Positions 52,117 through 60,592 of a stretch of 64,000 bases of DNA are shown here, in pieces; position 1 is the stretch's first letter; the number at the start of each line of letters is the position of its first letter. The translations under genes and the position numbers were made by a program. The stretch is taken from contig CAVUZI010000007.1 in NCBI GenBank assembly GCA_963745955.1, positions 744,001 to 808,000 on the forward strand, written 5' to 3'. The notes below the pieces were generated by a model that saw nothing but the letters and a program-made list of their open reading frames with translations, was not told where the DNA came from and did not search any database. Source of the DNA: Bog-756 sp963745955. GTDB lineage: Bacteria; Actinomycetota; Acidimicrobiia; Acidimicrobiales; RAAP-2.

Positions 52117-53418
52117 CTAGTCGGGTGAGGTAGCTCCCAGGGTCCGGCGCAACAGATCGAGCGCCGCGATGGTCGCGTACTGACGCACCCGGTCCCGGTC
52201 GCCGGGCACGTTGAACCCGAACGACTCGGTGGGGCGCCCGGGCCGGGCCAGGCCCACGAACACCGTCCCCGGCGGTCGGCCGTCCTGGGGATCGGGACCG
52301 GCCACTCCCGTGATGGACAGCCCGACGTCGGACTCGAGCACCTTGCGGGCACCCTCGGCCATGGCCCGGGCCGCGTCCTCGGATACCACGGGTCCCTCCG
52401 GCACACCGAGGACGGTGAACTTGACCTCGGAGGCATAGGAGACGACGGAGCCGCGGAACCACCGGCTGGCCCCGGGTACGTTGACGAGGCGCGAGGAAGC
52501 CAGTCCGCCGGTGAGGGACTCGGCCAGACCGAGGGTCAGCCCGCCGGCCGTGACCACCCGGGCCACCGCATCCTCGATGGCCTCCTCGTCCACGCCGAAC
52601 ACCACATCTCCCGCCGCCGCGGTGAGAACCCGCCTCACCTCGGCCTCCTCGGCATCGAGCAGCGCCGAGGCGGCCTCGTCATCGTCGGCCCTGACCGTGA
52701 CCCGGACCTTGATCCCCTCGATCCCGCTGGCCAGGAAGGCGATGGTGGCCGCCCGGCCGGCGGCTTCCGGGGTAACCGGGCCGGTCGGGCCGTCCAACTG
52801 TTCGATGTGCCGGGCCAGGGCTTCGGCCAGACCTGACTCACTCATGCCCCACGTCCGTATCACCCGGCTGGCGATGACCCCGACGGTCTCACCCCGCTCC
52901 TCCATCCGCCGGCGCAGATCGGGGATGATGCCCCGTTCGAACATGTCCGACATCTCGTAGGGAACGCCGGGGACGGCATAGACGACCTTGTGCCCCACCG
53001 GGCAGATGAGCCCGGGGGCGGTCCCCTTGGTCTGCGGGATGATCGTGGCGCCCTCGGGCACATCGGCCTGGCGGAGGTTGGAGTCCGGCATCTCCCGCCC
53101 CCGGCTGGAGAACATGGTGCGGATCATCTCCACCACCTCCGGGTCCCGTCGCAGGGGGACGTTCATCACCTCGGCGATCGCCTCGCGGGTGATGTCGTCG
53201 TGGGTCGGTCCCAGTCCTCCGCACACGATGACCCCGTCGCTGCGGGCCAACGCCGTCCGGAGGGCCAGGACGATGCGCTCGTGGTTGTCCCCCACGGCCT
53301 GGTGGAACTGGGAGGTGACCCCGGCAGCGGCCAGGTGCTCACCCATCCACCGCGAATTGGTGTCGGTGATCTGGCCCAGAAGCAGCTCGGTGCCCACGGC
53401 CACGATCTCGATGCGCAT
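52117..53418 (-). CDS. cinA: CinA-like competence/damage-inducible and nicotinamide-nucleotide amidase protein
   Basis: A 433-residue two-domain protein. The N-terminal MoaB/MogA-like domain has 'EIVAVGTELLLGQITDTNS' and 'VIVCGGLGPTHDDITREA'; the C-terminal CinA domain has 'LAESLTGGLASSRLVNVPGAS', 'VSYASEVKFTVLGV' and 'SITGVAGPDPQDGRPPGTVFVGL'. The C-terminal domain is the NMN deamidase PncC type; the N-terminal one often has ADP-ribose pyrophosphatase activity. It lies six bases after pgsA, last in a rimO-pgsA-cinA operon. Confidence 0.92.
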   Translation of the reverse strand: MRIEIVAVGTELLLGQITDTNSRWMGEHLAAAGVTSQFHQAVGDNHERIVLALRTALARSDGVIVCGGLGPTHDDITREAIAEVMNVPLRRDPEVVEMIRTMFSSRGREMPDSNLRQADVPEGATIIPQTKGTAPGLICPVGHKVVYAVPGVPYEMSDMFERGIIPDLRRRMEERGETVGVIASRVIRTWGMSESGLAEALARHIEQLDGPTGPVTPEAAGRAATIAFLASGIEGIKVRVTVRADDDEAASALLDAEEAEVRRVLTAAAGDVVFGVDEEAIEDAVARVVTAGGLTLGLAESLTGGLASSRLVNVPGASRWFRGSVVSYASEVKFTVLGVPEGPVVSEDAARAMAEGARKVLESDVGLSITGVAGPDPQDGRPPGTVFVGLARPGRPTESFGFNVPGDRDRVRQYATIAALDLLRRTLGATSPD

Positions 53419-53424
53419 GGGCGG

Positions 53425-54072
53425 TCAGGCGGCCGAGCTCGTGCCGTCGGCCGTGCCCACTCCCGGTCCGGCCACCCGGGCCCCGCCCCCCGGGTCGGCG
53501 CGACGGCCGTCGAGGTAGTACTGGCCGCCGGTGAACACCGTCATGGCGGTGGCCACCCAGATGGCGGCGGACAGCACGCCCTGGTGGGTGGCCAGGGGCG
53601 GCGCCAGGCACAACCCGATGGCCACGTCCTGGAGGAGTGTCTTCACCTTGGCCGTCGTGCGGGCCGGGATGGAGACGCCGTGCCGGCCGACGACCGACCG
53701 GTAGATGCTCATGGCCACCTCGCGGGTGGCGATGATGACCACCGGGAGCCACCACACGATTCCTTTGGCCACGAGGGCGAAGAGGGCGCCGAGGACCACC
53801 ACCTTGTCGGCCAGCGGATCGAGGAAGGCTCCCGAGCGGGTGGTCCCCTGGCGCCGGGCCAGCCAGCCGTCGATGCCGTCGGACAGGGCGAGCAGGCCCC
53901 CGAGGACGAAGGTGGTCCAGCTGGCGCCCCAGAGCATGATCAGGGCGATCATCACCGGGGTGGCCAACAGGCGCACCACCGTGATGATGTTGGCCGGGGT
54001 GAGCAGCGCCGACGGCCCGAAGGTGGTCGGTGGCTGGGCCGGCATTCCGGCGTTGACGGCACCGTTGCTCAT
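53425..54072 (-). CDS. pgsA: CDP-diacylglycerol-glycerol-3-phosphate 3-phosphatidyltransferase
   Basis: A 215-residue membrane enzyme with the CDP-alcohol phosphatidyltransferase motif D-G-x2-A-R-x8-G-x3-D-x3-D: 'SDGIDGWLARRQGTTRSG' then 'FLDPLADK'. Five or six helices are visible. It makes phosphatidylglycerol phosphate in the inner membrane. Its start overlaps rimO by ATGA. The last 25 residues are Gly/Ala-rich. Other alcohol acceptors are possible, but the context and length favour PgsA. Confidence 0.9.
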   Translation of the reverse strand: MSNGAVNAGMPAQPPTTFGPSALLTPANIITVVRLLATPVMIALIMLWGASWTTFVLGGLLALSDGIDGWLARRQGTTRSGAFLDPLADKVVVLGALFALVAKGIVWWLPVVIIATREVAMSIYRSVVGRHGVSIPARTTAKVKTLLQDVAIGLCLAPPLATHQGVLSAAIWVATAMTVFTGGQYYLDGRRADPGGGARVAGPGVGTADGTSSAA

Positions 54073-55547
54073 CGGACCGGCCCCGAGACGGCCGGGACCT
54101 GTTGGCCTGCCGTCGGCAACCTGTCCCCGACGTCCCCGACGTCCCCGGCGTCCCCGGCGTACCCGGCCACGAGGTCCGGTCCGTCGGCCCCCGTGACCAC
54201 CACCTCGACGAACGAGCCCACCGCAGTGGCATCGGGGATTCTCACGATCCCGTCGATCTCGGGGGCCTCCCGGTACGTCCGCCCCTCACCCGGGCTGTCG
54301 ACCAGTACCTCGACGGTCGACCCGATCAGGGCGTCCCGGCGTCTGGCGGTGATGGTGTCCTGGAGCTCGGTGCACTCTCGCAGCCGCTCGGCCATCAGCT
54401 CGTCAGGGACCTGGCCGTCGAGCTCGGAGGCGAAGGTGCCGACCTCGTTGCTGAAGGGGAAGAAGCCCACCCAATCGAGCTGTGCCTCGTCGATCCACTG
54501 GAGCAGGTGGTCGTGATCGGATTCCGTCTCACCCGGGTAGCCGATGATGAACGACGACCGGAAGGCCGCCGTCGGCTCATCCTTCCTGATCGCTCCGATC
54601 CGCTCGAGGAAGCGCTCGCCCTCGCCCCAACGCCGCATCCGCTTGAGCAACGGCCGCGACACGTGCTGCAAGGAGAGGTCGAAATAGGGCACACCGGTGG
54701 CCAGGATGGCGTCGACCAGTGCGTCGTCGAGGGTCGACGGGTAGAGATAGAGCAGGCGGGTCCACCTGACCCGTTCCGCCACCGCGGCCACCAGGTCGAC
54801 GATGGGGCGCCCGGCCCCGGTGGCCGGACCGTCCGGGCGGAACCGGTTACCTCCGGCCGAGCGGTCGAGGGCGAACGAGGAGAGGTCCTGGGCCACCAGC
54901 ACCACCTCCCGAAGCGATCGGTCTGCTCCTCCGAGCTGGTCGACCTCGCCGAGGATCGAGTCGACCGAGCGGGACCGCTGCCTGCCGCGGAAGGAGGGGA
55001 TGGCACAGAAGCCACAGTTCCGGTCGCATCCTTCGGCGATCTTGACGTAGGACCATGGGGCGGCGGCCGGCGGTCGGGCCAGGTTCAAGAGATCGAACGA
55101 GGGCACGGTCCGGTCGATCCCGGGCGCCACCGGCTTCTTGCCGAGGGCGACCGGTGTCCCTACCCGGAGGTCGGGACCGGACCCGCCGTCCGGCCCGACG
55201 ACGGGTTCGCGGCCTCGACGGGGGCCGGTCAGCGACACACCGAACGGTGCCACGAGGTCCACCTCGGGCAGGGCCGCGGCCAGCTCGTCCCCGTACCGCT
55301 CGGCCATGCATCCGGTGACCACCAGCCTGGCTCCCACCTGACGGGCCTCCGACAGGGCCAGAACGGTATCGATCGACTCCTGCCGGGCGGCCTCGATGAA
55401 GGCACAGGTATTGACGACCACGAGGTCCGCCGCCTCCGGTGATTCGGCCTCCTCGAGACCTTCGACGGTCAGGGTCCCGACCAGTTTGTCGGAATCGACC
55501 TGATTCTTCGGGCAGCCCAACGTCTCGATCCAGTACCGCTCGGCCAC
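54069..55547 (-). CDS. rimO: ribosomal protein S12 methylthiotransferase
   Basis: A 492-residue radical SAM methylthiotransferase. The UPF0004 domain starts 'YWIETLGCPKNQVDSDKLVG', with further Cys in 'VNTCAFIE' and 'VTGCMAER'. The radical SAM cluster is 'CDRNCGFCAIPSFRGRQRS' (CxxxCxxC), and a TRAM domain follows near 'EGRTYREAPEIDGIVRI'. The 'GCPKN' motif distinguishes RimO from MiaB. A central insertion around 105-130 and a C-terminal GDAGDVGDVGD tail encoded by short DNA repeats are unusual. GTG start. First gene of the rimO-pgsA-cinA unit. Confidence 0.94.
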   Translation of the reverse strand: MAERYWIETLGCPKNQVDSDKLVGTLTVEGLEEAESPEAADLVVVNTCAFIEAARQESIDTVLALSEARQVGARLVVTGCMAERYGDELAAALPEVDLVAPFGVSLTGPRRGREPVVGPDGGSGPDLRVGTPVALGKKPVAPGIDRTVPSFDLLNLARPPAAAPWSYVKIAEGCDRNCGFCAIPSFRGRQRSRSVDSILGEVDQLGGADRSLREVVLVAQDLSSFALDRSAGGNRFRPDGPATGAGRPIVDLVAAVAERVRWTRLLYLYPSTLDDALVDAILATGVPYFDLSLQHVSRPLLKRMRRWGEGERFLERIGAIRKDEPTAAFRSSFIIGYPGETESDHDHLLQWIDEAQLDWVGFFPFSNEVGTFASELDGQVPDELMAERLRECTELQDTITARRRDALIGSTVEVLVDSPGEGRTYREAPEIDGIVRIPDATAVGSFVEVVVTGADGPDLVAGYAGDAGDVGDVGDRLPTAGQQVPAVSGPVR

Positions 55548-55738
55548 CCGGACAATCTACCGGGGTAAAGGGGTCGGAACTCCGCACCGACCTGCCCAGG
55601 GGCCCCGCCGGCCGCCTGAGCCCGTCCGGCGGGCCCGATGGGCGGCGCCGATTGACGGGCTCCGGGCTCGGCTCGAAAGCCCACTCGGATCTGGCGGGTC
55701 CCTCCTACGAACACCGCCTCCAGGTCACCACGGCCTCC

Positions 55739-55776
55739 GATGTCCCGCGACAGGTGTCTCAATGTCGCGGGACATC
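55739..55776. terminator. 14-bp perfect inverted repeat beside tRNA-Ser
   Basis: GATGTCCCGCGACA (55739-55752) pairs with TGTCGCGGGACATC (55763-55776) across 10 bases, seven bases downstream of the tRNA 3' end. It could terminate the tRNA transcript. The TGTCCCGCGACA...TGTCGCGGGACA form also resembles ends of insertion elements, so a mobile-element remnant is possible. Confidence 0.5.
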
Positions 55777-55782
55777 AGCGAG

Positions 55783-55871
55783 CGGAGAGGGAGGGATTTG
55801 AACCCTCGGACCCAGTTACCCAGGTCAACTCATTAGCAGTGAGTCCGATTCGGCCGCTCTCGCACCTCTCC
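55783..55871 (-). tRNA. tRNA-Ser (anticodon GCT)
   Basis: An 89-base serine tRNA without encoded CCA. The acceptor stem is GGAGAGG/CCTCTCC with G discriminator; the anticodon arm is ACTCA-CTGCTAA-TGAGT, giving anticodon GCT for AGC/AGU codons; a long variable arm follows, as expected for tRNA-Ser; the T arm is GAGGG-TTCAAAT-CCCTC. A reading frame crossing it is a typical false ORF. Confidence 0.95.
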
Positions 55872-56271
55872 GGGCCTCTTGGGCCCCTATTTGGCCCATA
55901 TTTCCGCAGTGGAAGCAAAGGCCGAGGCTTCAAGAAGACGAACCAAGGCTACAGGAACGGTTCGACGCGCCTCTCCGGGGAGAGGCAGCTGCGCACATTC
56001 GCCGGCACGGATCAGACATCCCCATGCGGCTTACCCAAACCGGTCCAGACCACCCTGACGTCGGCAGCCGTCTCTACTGGACGCCCGGTTCACGACCCCA
56101 GACGCCCACCAAGCGCGCGAACCCTTGTGGTCGGAGCAGTAGTTGCAGGCAGAGGGCAAGTGCCATCGCCGTTGTCAAAGTCGATCAGTTCCGGAAGATC
56201 CGGTGGCAATGGGTCAGGCTATCTACAACTGCGGTTAAAGGATTTCTCAGTTTCATCGGCGATTCTGTCAT
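55872..56271. other. 400-base region without supported gene
   Basis: Upstream side of the tRNA gene. Base composition becomes less G+C-rich to the right. I see no convincing gene, repeat or integrase remnant; it must hold the tRNA promoter and one for the small membrane protein at 56272. Confidence 0.5.
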
Positions 56272-56470
56272 CATGAAGATCCCGTTGAGTGATGACGACA
56301 TGTCTCAAACACCGTCGGGAGTGGCCCAAAGCAGGCCGAAATTCCGACGTAGACGACACCGCGGACGATGGTGGATCCTCTTGTTTGTTGCGGTCTCCTT
56401 CTTGATAGTCAAGTTAGGTGCATGGGCAATCCCGAGAATGGAACCTGCTCAACGTGAGTATCCGTGGTGA
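56272..56470 (+). CDS. small single-helix membrane protein
   Basis: A 65-residue frame beginning ATG 56272: a short acidic start, a basic run 'KFRRRRHRGR' and one hydrophobic helix 'WWILLFVAVSFLIVKLGAW'. The charge pattern predicts N-terminus inside. It ends 17 bases inside the start of the methyltransferase-like gene, suggesting a coupled pair. No family is recognised. Moderate support: composition and overlap only. Confidence 0.45.
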
Positions 56471-57200
56471 GATCACTCAGGTGGTGAGTGCAGGCACGTC
56501 GAACTGCATCTCAAGTGTTCGGGACTTGAGGCGTAGGCGTCAGTGGATTCTTGTACGGGGAGTGCCGGCAGCCTCGGTGTTCGTGCTCGTGGTCTGGCAA
56601 ATCGTGGCTCTGGCTGACGACGGTGTGATAGTGGTTCACCACCCGACCGGGGCCGTGATTCTCGCGTGCATCCGCGGATGCCTTTACGCATGCTTCTTGT
56701 CGATTCCAGTAGCAGCATTCCTGCTCCATGATCCGCCTTTGGAACAGGACCATCGGACCTTCGTTCGTGCGGCAGGAATCGTCGCCACATTCCTCCTTAT
56801 CGCGCTCGGGCTGTTCGCTCCTTCCGGTCCTCTCCTCTTGTCGGTATCCGCGAAGATGGAGATCGCGGTGCTGGCTATCACAGTGGCAGCGGTCGCGTTT
56901 GCTACGTACGCGATGTGGAGTCTTGGAATGAACTTCTCGTACTGGCCCGAGGCTCGCCAACTGGTGATTCGCGGTCCGTATCGATTTGTGCGCCATCCCG
57001 TCTATTTAGCTGAGATCGTGATGTCGTCAGCCGTCCTCATGTCAAGCATGCGACTGACGCTGGTGGCTGGTGAATTCGTTGTGATCATCCTGCAGCTCGT
57101 TCGTATCCGAGCGGAGGAACAACTTCTGGCGGGCGTCTTTCCGGTCTTCAGGGCATTCAAGGCAAGGACTCCCTACCGGCTGATCCCCGGACTGTGGTAG
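56454..57200 (+). CDS. isoprenylcysteine carboxyl methyltransferase-like membrane protein
   Basis: A 248-residue membrane protein with five or six helices. The C-terminal signature 'LVIRGPYRFVRHPVYLAEIVM', with RHP-Y and a following Glu in 'IRAEEQLL', is that of the ICMT/PEMT-like methyltransferase fold, which binds SAM at the membrane face. The substrate is open: phospholipid, thiol or small lipids. Start at GTG 56454 is tentative; the frame is open to 56418. Its base composition is lower in G+C than the left part of the window, suggesting transfer. Confidence 0.75.
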   Translation: MSIRGEITQVVSAGTSNCISSVRDLRRRRQWILVRGVPAASVFVLVVWQIVALADDGVIVVHHPTGAVILACIRGCLYACFLSIPVAAFLLHDPPLEQDHRTFVRAAGIVATFLLIALGLFAPSGPLLLSVSAKMEIAVLAITVAAVAFATYAMWSLGMNFSYWPEARQLVIRGPYRFVRHPVYLAEIVMSSAVLMSSMRLTLVAGEFVVIILQLVRIRAEEQLLAGVFPVFRAFKARTPYRLIPGLW

Positions 57201-57256
57201 TCGTATTGCAGAGAGGTCATCTCCGGCCGGCTCGTCCCGTGCTTTGGCAGACGCTG

Positions 57257-57451
57257 TCACGCACTGACGTCCCGCCGACAAAAGACAATCGTGCCGGTGC
57301 ATAGAGCGAGTAGGACGTAGACAGCACTCACGCCGAGTGCGGCGCCGTAGCCGACGTCACTTGTGCCGCCCTGGGCAACGGCGGAAAGAGCTGAGTCCGA
57401 GACGACCTTCTTCGTGTCAGTGTTGGCTCGCGACAGGGAGGCGGCCCATTC
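57257..57451 (-). pseudogene. C-terminal remnant of an ABC-2 permease
   Basis: A 64-codon frame without start, following an in-frame TGA at 57452-57454. It ends 'GYGAALGVSAVYVLLALCTG' then 'TIVFCRRDVSA' and a stop at 57257. A last hydrophobic helix followed by a basic RRDV tail is typical for the end of ABC-2-type permeases. Nothing upstream continues it; the kinase gene occupies the adjacent DNA. It looks like a relic left by a deletion or insertion. Confidence 0.55.
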
Positions 57452-57541
57452 TCAGCACAGGATGGACGCCGTGCCGGTGAACCTGCAGATCTGCAGCGAG
57501 AACACCCAGGGCCAGTGCGTAAGGGCGCCGATGTCGTGAGG

Positions 57542-58945
57542 TCAAGTCGGGGCGCTCTGGACGACTCGATCGGCAACGTGCCTTGGGAGGAACACCCGTA
57601 CCTCGGTACCTCCGCTTGGGCTGGAGTCGAGCGTGACGTGACCTCCATGGGCGGTGACGAGTCCGGCCACGATGGGAAGGCCGAGTCCGGTCCCTGCTCG
57701 GGTTCGACTGGCTTCCCCTCGCCAGAAGCGGTCGAAGGCGTGGGCTGCGCTTTCTGCATCCATCCCCGGGCCCGAATCGTCAACCTCGAGGACCGCGCAA
57801 CCTGGCACCTGGTACATCCGGACCGTTACCGTGGCCGTTGGAGGCGTGTGTCTAAGAGAATTGGTGATCAGGTTCACTATGACCTGGCGGAGAGCAGCGG
57901 GGTCACCTTCTGTGACTACGGGTCCATCGTTGACTACTCGAATCTCTCGCGTCGGGTTTGTCGCCGTGGCGTCGAGGACGGCGTCGTGAACGAGCGACAC
58001 GATGTCTACACAGGTCCGGTCGAGGGGCCGACCTTCATCGAGTCGGGCCAGGAGCAGCAGATCCTCGACCAGTCCCGCCATCTGTGCGCTCGATTGACCG
58101 ATGCGGCGCATGGCATCGTCCCGCAGCTCGCCGCTACGTAGGTCTCCCTGACGCCAGAGGTCGGCGATTCCCATGATCACCGATACCGGCGTGCGGAGCT
58201 CGTGCGAGGCGTCGGCGATGAACTGGCGCAGTCGGACTTCGTTCGACTGTTGCTCGTCGAGCATGACGTTGAAAGCTTGAGCGAGGTGCGCGGCCTCGGT
58301 ACCCTGGCCGCCGCCGGTGACTCGCCGGGACCTGTCACCCGCGGTGATGGCATCGGCCACCTCGGTCACCTCGGCGATGGGGCGGAGGCCAAGCCGCCCG
58401 ACCCAGAACCCCGCGGCAATGAGAACTCCGAAGATGACAAGCCCAGCTCCGAGCACAGCGAGCCGGAGTCGATTGACGGTAGCGTCCACCTGGTCCAGAG
58501 AGATTGCCACGAGCAATTCTACTTTGGTCTTGGGGGGTCGGATAAGCACAGCTCGCCACCGGTCGGGGCCTGTGCGTGATCCCACCGTCGTCACGACGAT
58601 GTCGTGCTGGATCGGCTTCGAGACGATCGAGGGAGTCTGTGGGCTCTGACCATGATCGCCGAGCGGACTGACGAGCACGTTCCTTTGACCTTGGGACAAG
58701 GTGGCGACGTAGAACTCACTGATCCCATTGCCCGGAAGCCGGTCCCGCGAGGGTCCTGAAGGCCGGACGGCAGAACCCAGGGGCGCTCGATCAATCGAGC
58801 CGGCGACGGGGAAGGCTGATTCGAGCTGTTGGTCGAGCTGCTGGAATTCGGCTGCTTCAACCGTCCGGATCAGTAGCACTCCAAGCAAAGCAACGGCCGC
58901 CAAGAGTACGACAGCGGCAATATAGAGACGGCGGCGGAGCGTCAC
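57542..58945 (-). CDS. membrane sensor histidine kinase
   Basis: A 467-residue kinase with an N-terminal helix ('LYIAAVVLLAAVALLGVLLI'), an extracytoplasmic domain of about 130 residues, a second helix ('LAVLGAGLVIFGVLIAAGF'), HAMP ('LRPIAEVTEVADAITAGDRS'), HisKA with 'FIADASHELRTPVSV', and ATPase motifs 'VNLITNSLRHTP', 'DDSGPGM' and 'GTGLGLPIV'. GTG 58945 places the first helix at once and lies eight bases after the response-regulator stop; GTG 58984 would overlap that gene by 32 bases. It pairs with the regulator at 58953 and probably also the copy at 59746. Confidence 0.87.
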   Translation of the reverse strand: MTLRRRLYIAAVVLLAAVALLGVLLIRTVEAAEFQQLDQQLESAFPVAGSIDRAPLGSAVRPSGPSRDRLPGNGISEFYVATLSQGQRNVLVSPLGDHGQSPQTPSIVSKPIQHDIVVTTVGSRTGPDRWRAVLIRPPKTKVELLVAISLDQVDATVNRLRLAVLGAGLVIFGVLIAAGFWVGRLGLRPIAEVTEVADAITAGDRSRRVTGGGQGTEAAHLAQAFNVMLDEQQSNEVRLRQFIADASHELRTPVSVIMGIADLWRQGDLRSGELRDDAMRRIGQSSAQMAGLVEDLLLLARLDEGRPLDRTCVDIVSLVHDAVLDATATNPTREIRVVNDGPVVTEGDPAALRQVIVNLITNSLRHTPPTATVTVRMYQVPGCAVLEVDDSGPGMDAESAAHAFDRFWRGEASRTRAGTGLGLPIVAGLVTAHGGHVTLDSSPSGGTEVRVFLPRHVADRVVQSAPT

Positions 58946-58952
58946 GAGTTGA

Positions 58953-59633
58953 TCAGCGCCCGTCCAATCGGTACCCGACCCCACGCACGGTGTGGATCAA
59001 TCGAGGAGGCTTGGCATCGATCTTCCGCCGCAGAAGGGAGACGAAGGTCTCCACCACCGTCGACTCGCCCTCGAAGTCATAGTTCCACACGTGATCGAGG
59101 ATTTGGGCCCTGCTCATGACGTGCCCGGCGTTGCGGAGAAGAAAACGGAGCAGCTTGTATTCGGTCAGAGAAAGCGCAACCACCTTTCCGTGACGGGTCA
59201 CAACGTGGGCATCGTCGTCGAGAACCAGGTCGGCACAGGTCAGAAGCTGCGGAGTGGCCGAGGCGCCAGTACGGCGAAAAATTACCTGCACCCGCGCTAC
59301 CAATTCCTCGACGCTGAACGGCTTGATCAGGTAGTCGTCGCCGCCAATGGTCAGACCGCGGACTCTGTCCTCAATCGCGTCGGCAGCGGTGAGGAAGACC
59401 ACGGGGATGCCGATTCCTTCGAAGCGCATGCGTCGGCACACCTCGAATCCGTCGAGGTCTGGGAGCATGACGTCAAGGATGATGAGGTCAAATGATTGAG
59501 GATCGGCCGTGAGCGCCAGTGCTTCACGGCCATTCTGTGTCTCGACAGCGTCAAATCCGGCTAGCCGGAGGGCCGTGGTCACCACGTAGGCCACGTTCTC
59601 TTCGTCCTCGACTACAAGGATTCGGGGAGGCAT
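58953..59633 (-). CDS. OmpR/PhoB-family response regulator, copy 1
   Basis: A 226-residue regulator. Receiver: 'ILVVEDEENVAYVVTTALRL' with Asp in 'LIILDVMLPDLDG' and Lys in 'YLIKPFSVEELV'. C-terminal winged helix: 'SLTEYKLLRFLLRNAGHVMS', 'ESTVVETFVSLLRRKIDA', 'LIHTVRGVGYRLDGR' in order. It lies directly before the kinase gene. It is very similar to the regulator at 59746 along its whole length, indicating tandem duplication. Confidence 0.92.
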   Translation of the reverse strand: MPPRILVVEDEENVAYVVTTALRLAGFDAVETQNGREALALTADPQSFDLIILDVMLPDLDGFEVCRRMRFEGIGIPVVFLTAADAIEDRVRGLTIGGDDYLIKPFSVEELVARVQVIFRRTGASATPQLLTCADLVLDDDAHVVTRHGKVVALSLTEYKLLRFLLRNAGHVMSRAQILDHVWNYDFEGESTVVETFVSLLRRKIDAKPPRLIHTVRGVGYRLDGR

Positions 59634-59652
59634 GATCGGATGTTGTCAGTAC

Positions 59653-59663
59653 TTCCTTGAGGT
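59653..59663 (-). promoter_or_regulatory. ACCTCAAGGAA motif upstream of response regulator 1
   Basis: On the gene strand ACCTCAAGGAA lies 20-30 bases before the start codon. Nearly the same motif (ACCTTAAGGAA) precedes the second regulator. It may be a binding half-site or an inherited promoter element. Confidence 0.35.
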
Positions 59664-59745
59664 CTCCTGAAAGTTTTCTGTGGATCAGATAGGTGTCGCT
59701 ACTGCCGGGTTGAAGGAGCCGGCTCCGGTCCGAATGTTGCTGCCA

Positions 59746-60426
59746 TCAACGACCGTCCCATCGGTATCCGACGCCTCTCACGGTGTGGATGAGCTGGGGC
59801 GGTTTGCTATCGATCTTCTTCCGCAGCGATGAGATAAATGTTTCCACGACGGTGGCTTCGCCGTTGAAGCCGTAATTCCAGACGTGGTCACGGATTTCGT
59901 CTTTGCTCATTACGTGGCCGGCATTTCGAATCAGGAATCGGAGCAGCCGGTACTCGATGGGTGAGAGATCGATCTCCTCTTCGTCACGCACCACCCGCCG
60001 GAAATCGTCATTCAGTACCAGGTTGTCCGAGATGATCACGCGGGACTCAGGCACGTGGCCGGTGCGTCGCAAGATCGATCTGACCCTGGCGACAAGTTCT
60101 TCGACACTAAATGGCTTTGTGAGGTAGTCGTCGGCGCCGAGCCTCAGTCCTTTGATCCGGTCCTGCAGCCCATCACGTGCCGTGAGAAACATGACCGGCA
60201 CATCTACTCCTTTGGCGCGCAGACGTTCATAGAGTTCGAAACCGTCGATCCCTGGCATCATTACGTCGACAATGATCAGGTCCAACTGGTCGCCGGATCC
60301 GGCAAGTCGAAGGCCGTCGAACCCATTGACTGCTTCGGCGGTGTCGAAGCCCGCGAGTTTGAGGGCAGTGACGATGACATAGGCGACATTCTCTTCGTCC
60401 TCAACGACCAGAATGCGAAGCGGCAC
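59746..60426 (-). CDS. OmpR/PhoB-family response regulator, copy 2
   Basis: A 226-residue regulator, same length as copy 1 and colinear with it: 'ILVVEDEENVAYVIVTALKL', Asp in 'LIIVDVMMPGIDG', Lys in 'YLTKPFSVEELV', winged helix with 'SPIEYRLLRFLIRNAGHVMS' and 'LIHTVRGVGYRWDGR'. Phosphorylation residues are intact. It has no kinase of its own nearby, so cross-talk with the single kinase at 57542 is likely. It is divergent from the lipoprotein/adaptor/ATPase operon. Confidence 0.92.
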   Translation of the reverse strand: MPLRILVVEDEENVAYVIVTALKLAGFDTAEAVNGFDGLRLAGSGDQLDLIIVDVMMPGIDGFELYERLRAKGVDVPVMFLTARDGLQDRIKGLRLGADDYLTKPFSVEELVARVRSILRRTGHVPESRVIISDNLVLNDDFRRVVRDEEEIDLSPIEYRLLRFLIRNAGHVMSKDEIRDHVWNYGFNGEATVVETFISSLRKKIDSKPPQLIHTVRGVGYRWDGR

Positions 60427-60456
60427 GTGTGGATGCTGGCAGTCCCACCTCTCGAT

Positions 60457-60467
60457 TTCCTTAAGGT
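60457..60467 (-). promoter_or_regulatory. ACCTTAAGGAA motif upstream of response regulator 2
   Basis: Counterpart of the motif at 59653; 31-41 bases before the start. The CCTTAAGG core is a perfect palindrome. Confidence 0.35.
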
Positions 60468-60532
60468 TGGTTGACTGTTTCGACGAGAACCGGTAGTACG
60501 CAGAAGGGTGTGTACCGGCCGTCGGGGCCTTT

Positions 60533-60554
60533 CAGGAAACTCGCAAGTTTCCTG
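60533..60554. promoter_or_regulatory. 9-bp perfect dyad upstream of the export operon
   Basis: CAGGAAACT and AGTTTCCTG are separated by CGCA, about 40 bases before the lipoprotein start and 110 before regulator 2. It is a good candidate operator for the OmpR-type regulators, or a short hairpin in the leader. Confidence 0.45.
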
Positions 60555-60592
60555 GACAGGTTTCACAGACCAACGTGTCATCGTTGCCACTC

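Noticed and set aside
55740..56276. Plus-strand frame beginning with 'REGFEPSDP'-like residues
   Set aside because: It is the translation of the reverse of tRNA-Ser, a familiar false ORF.
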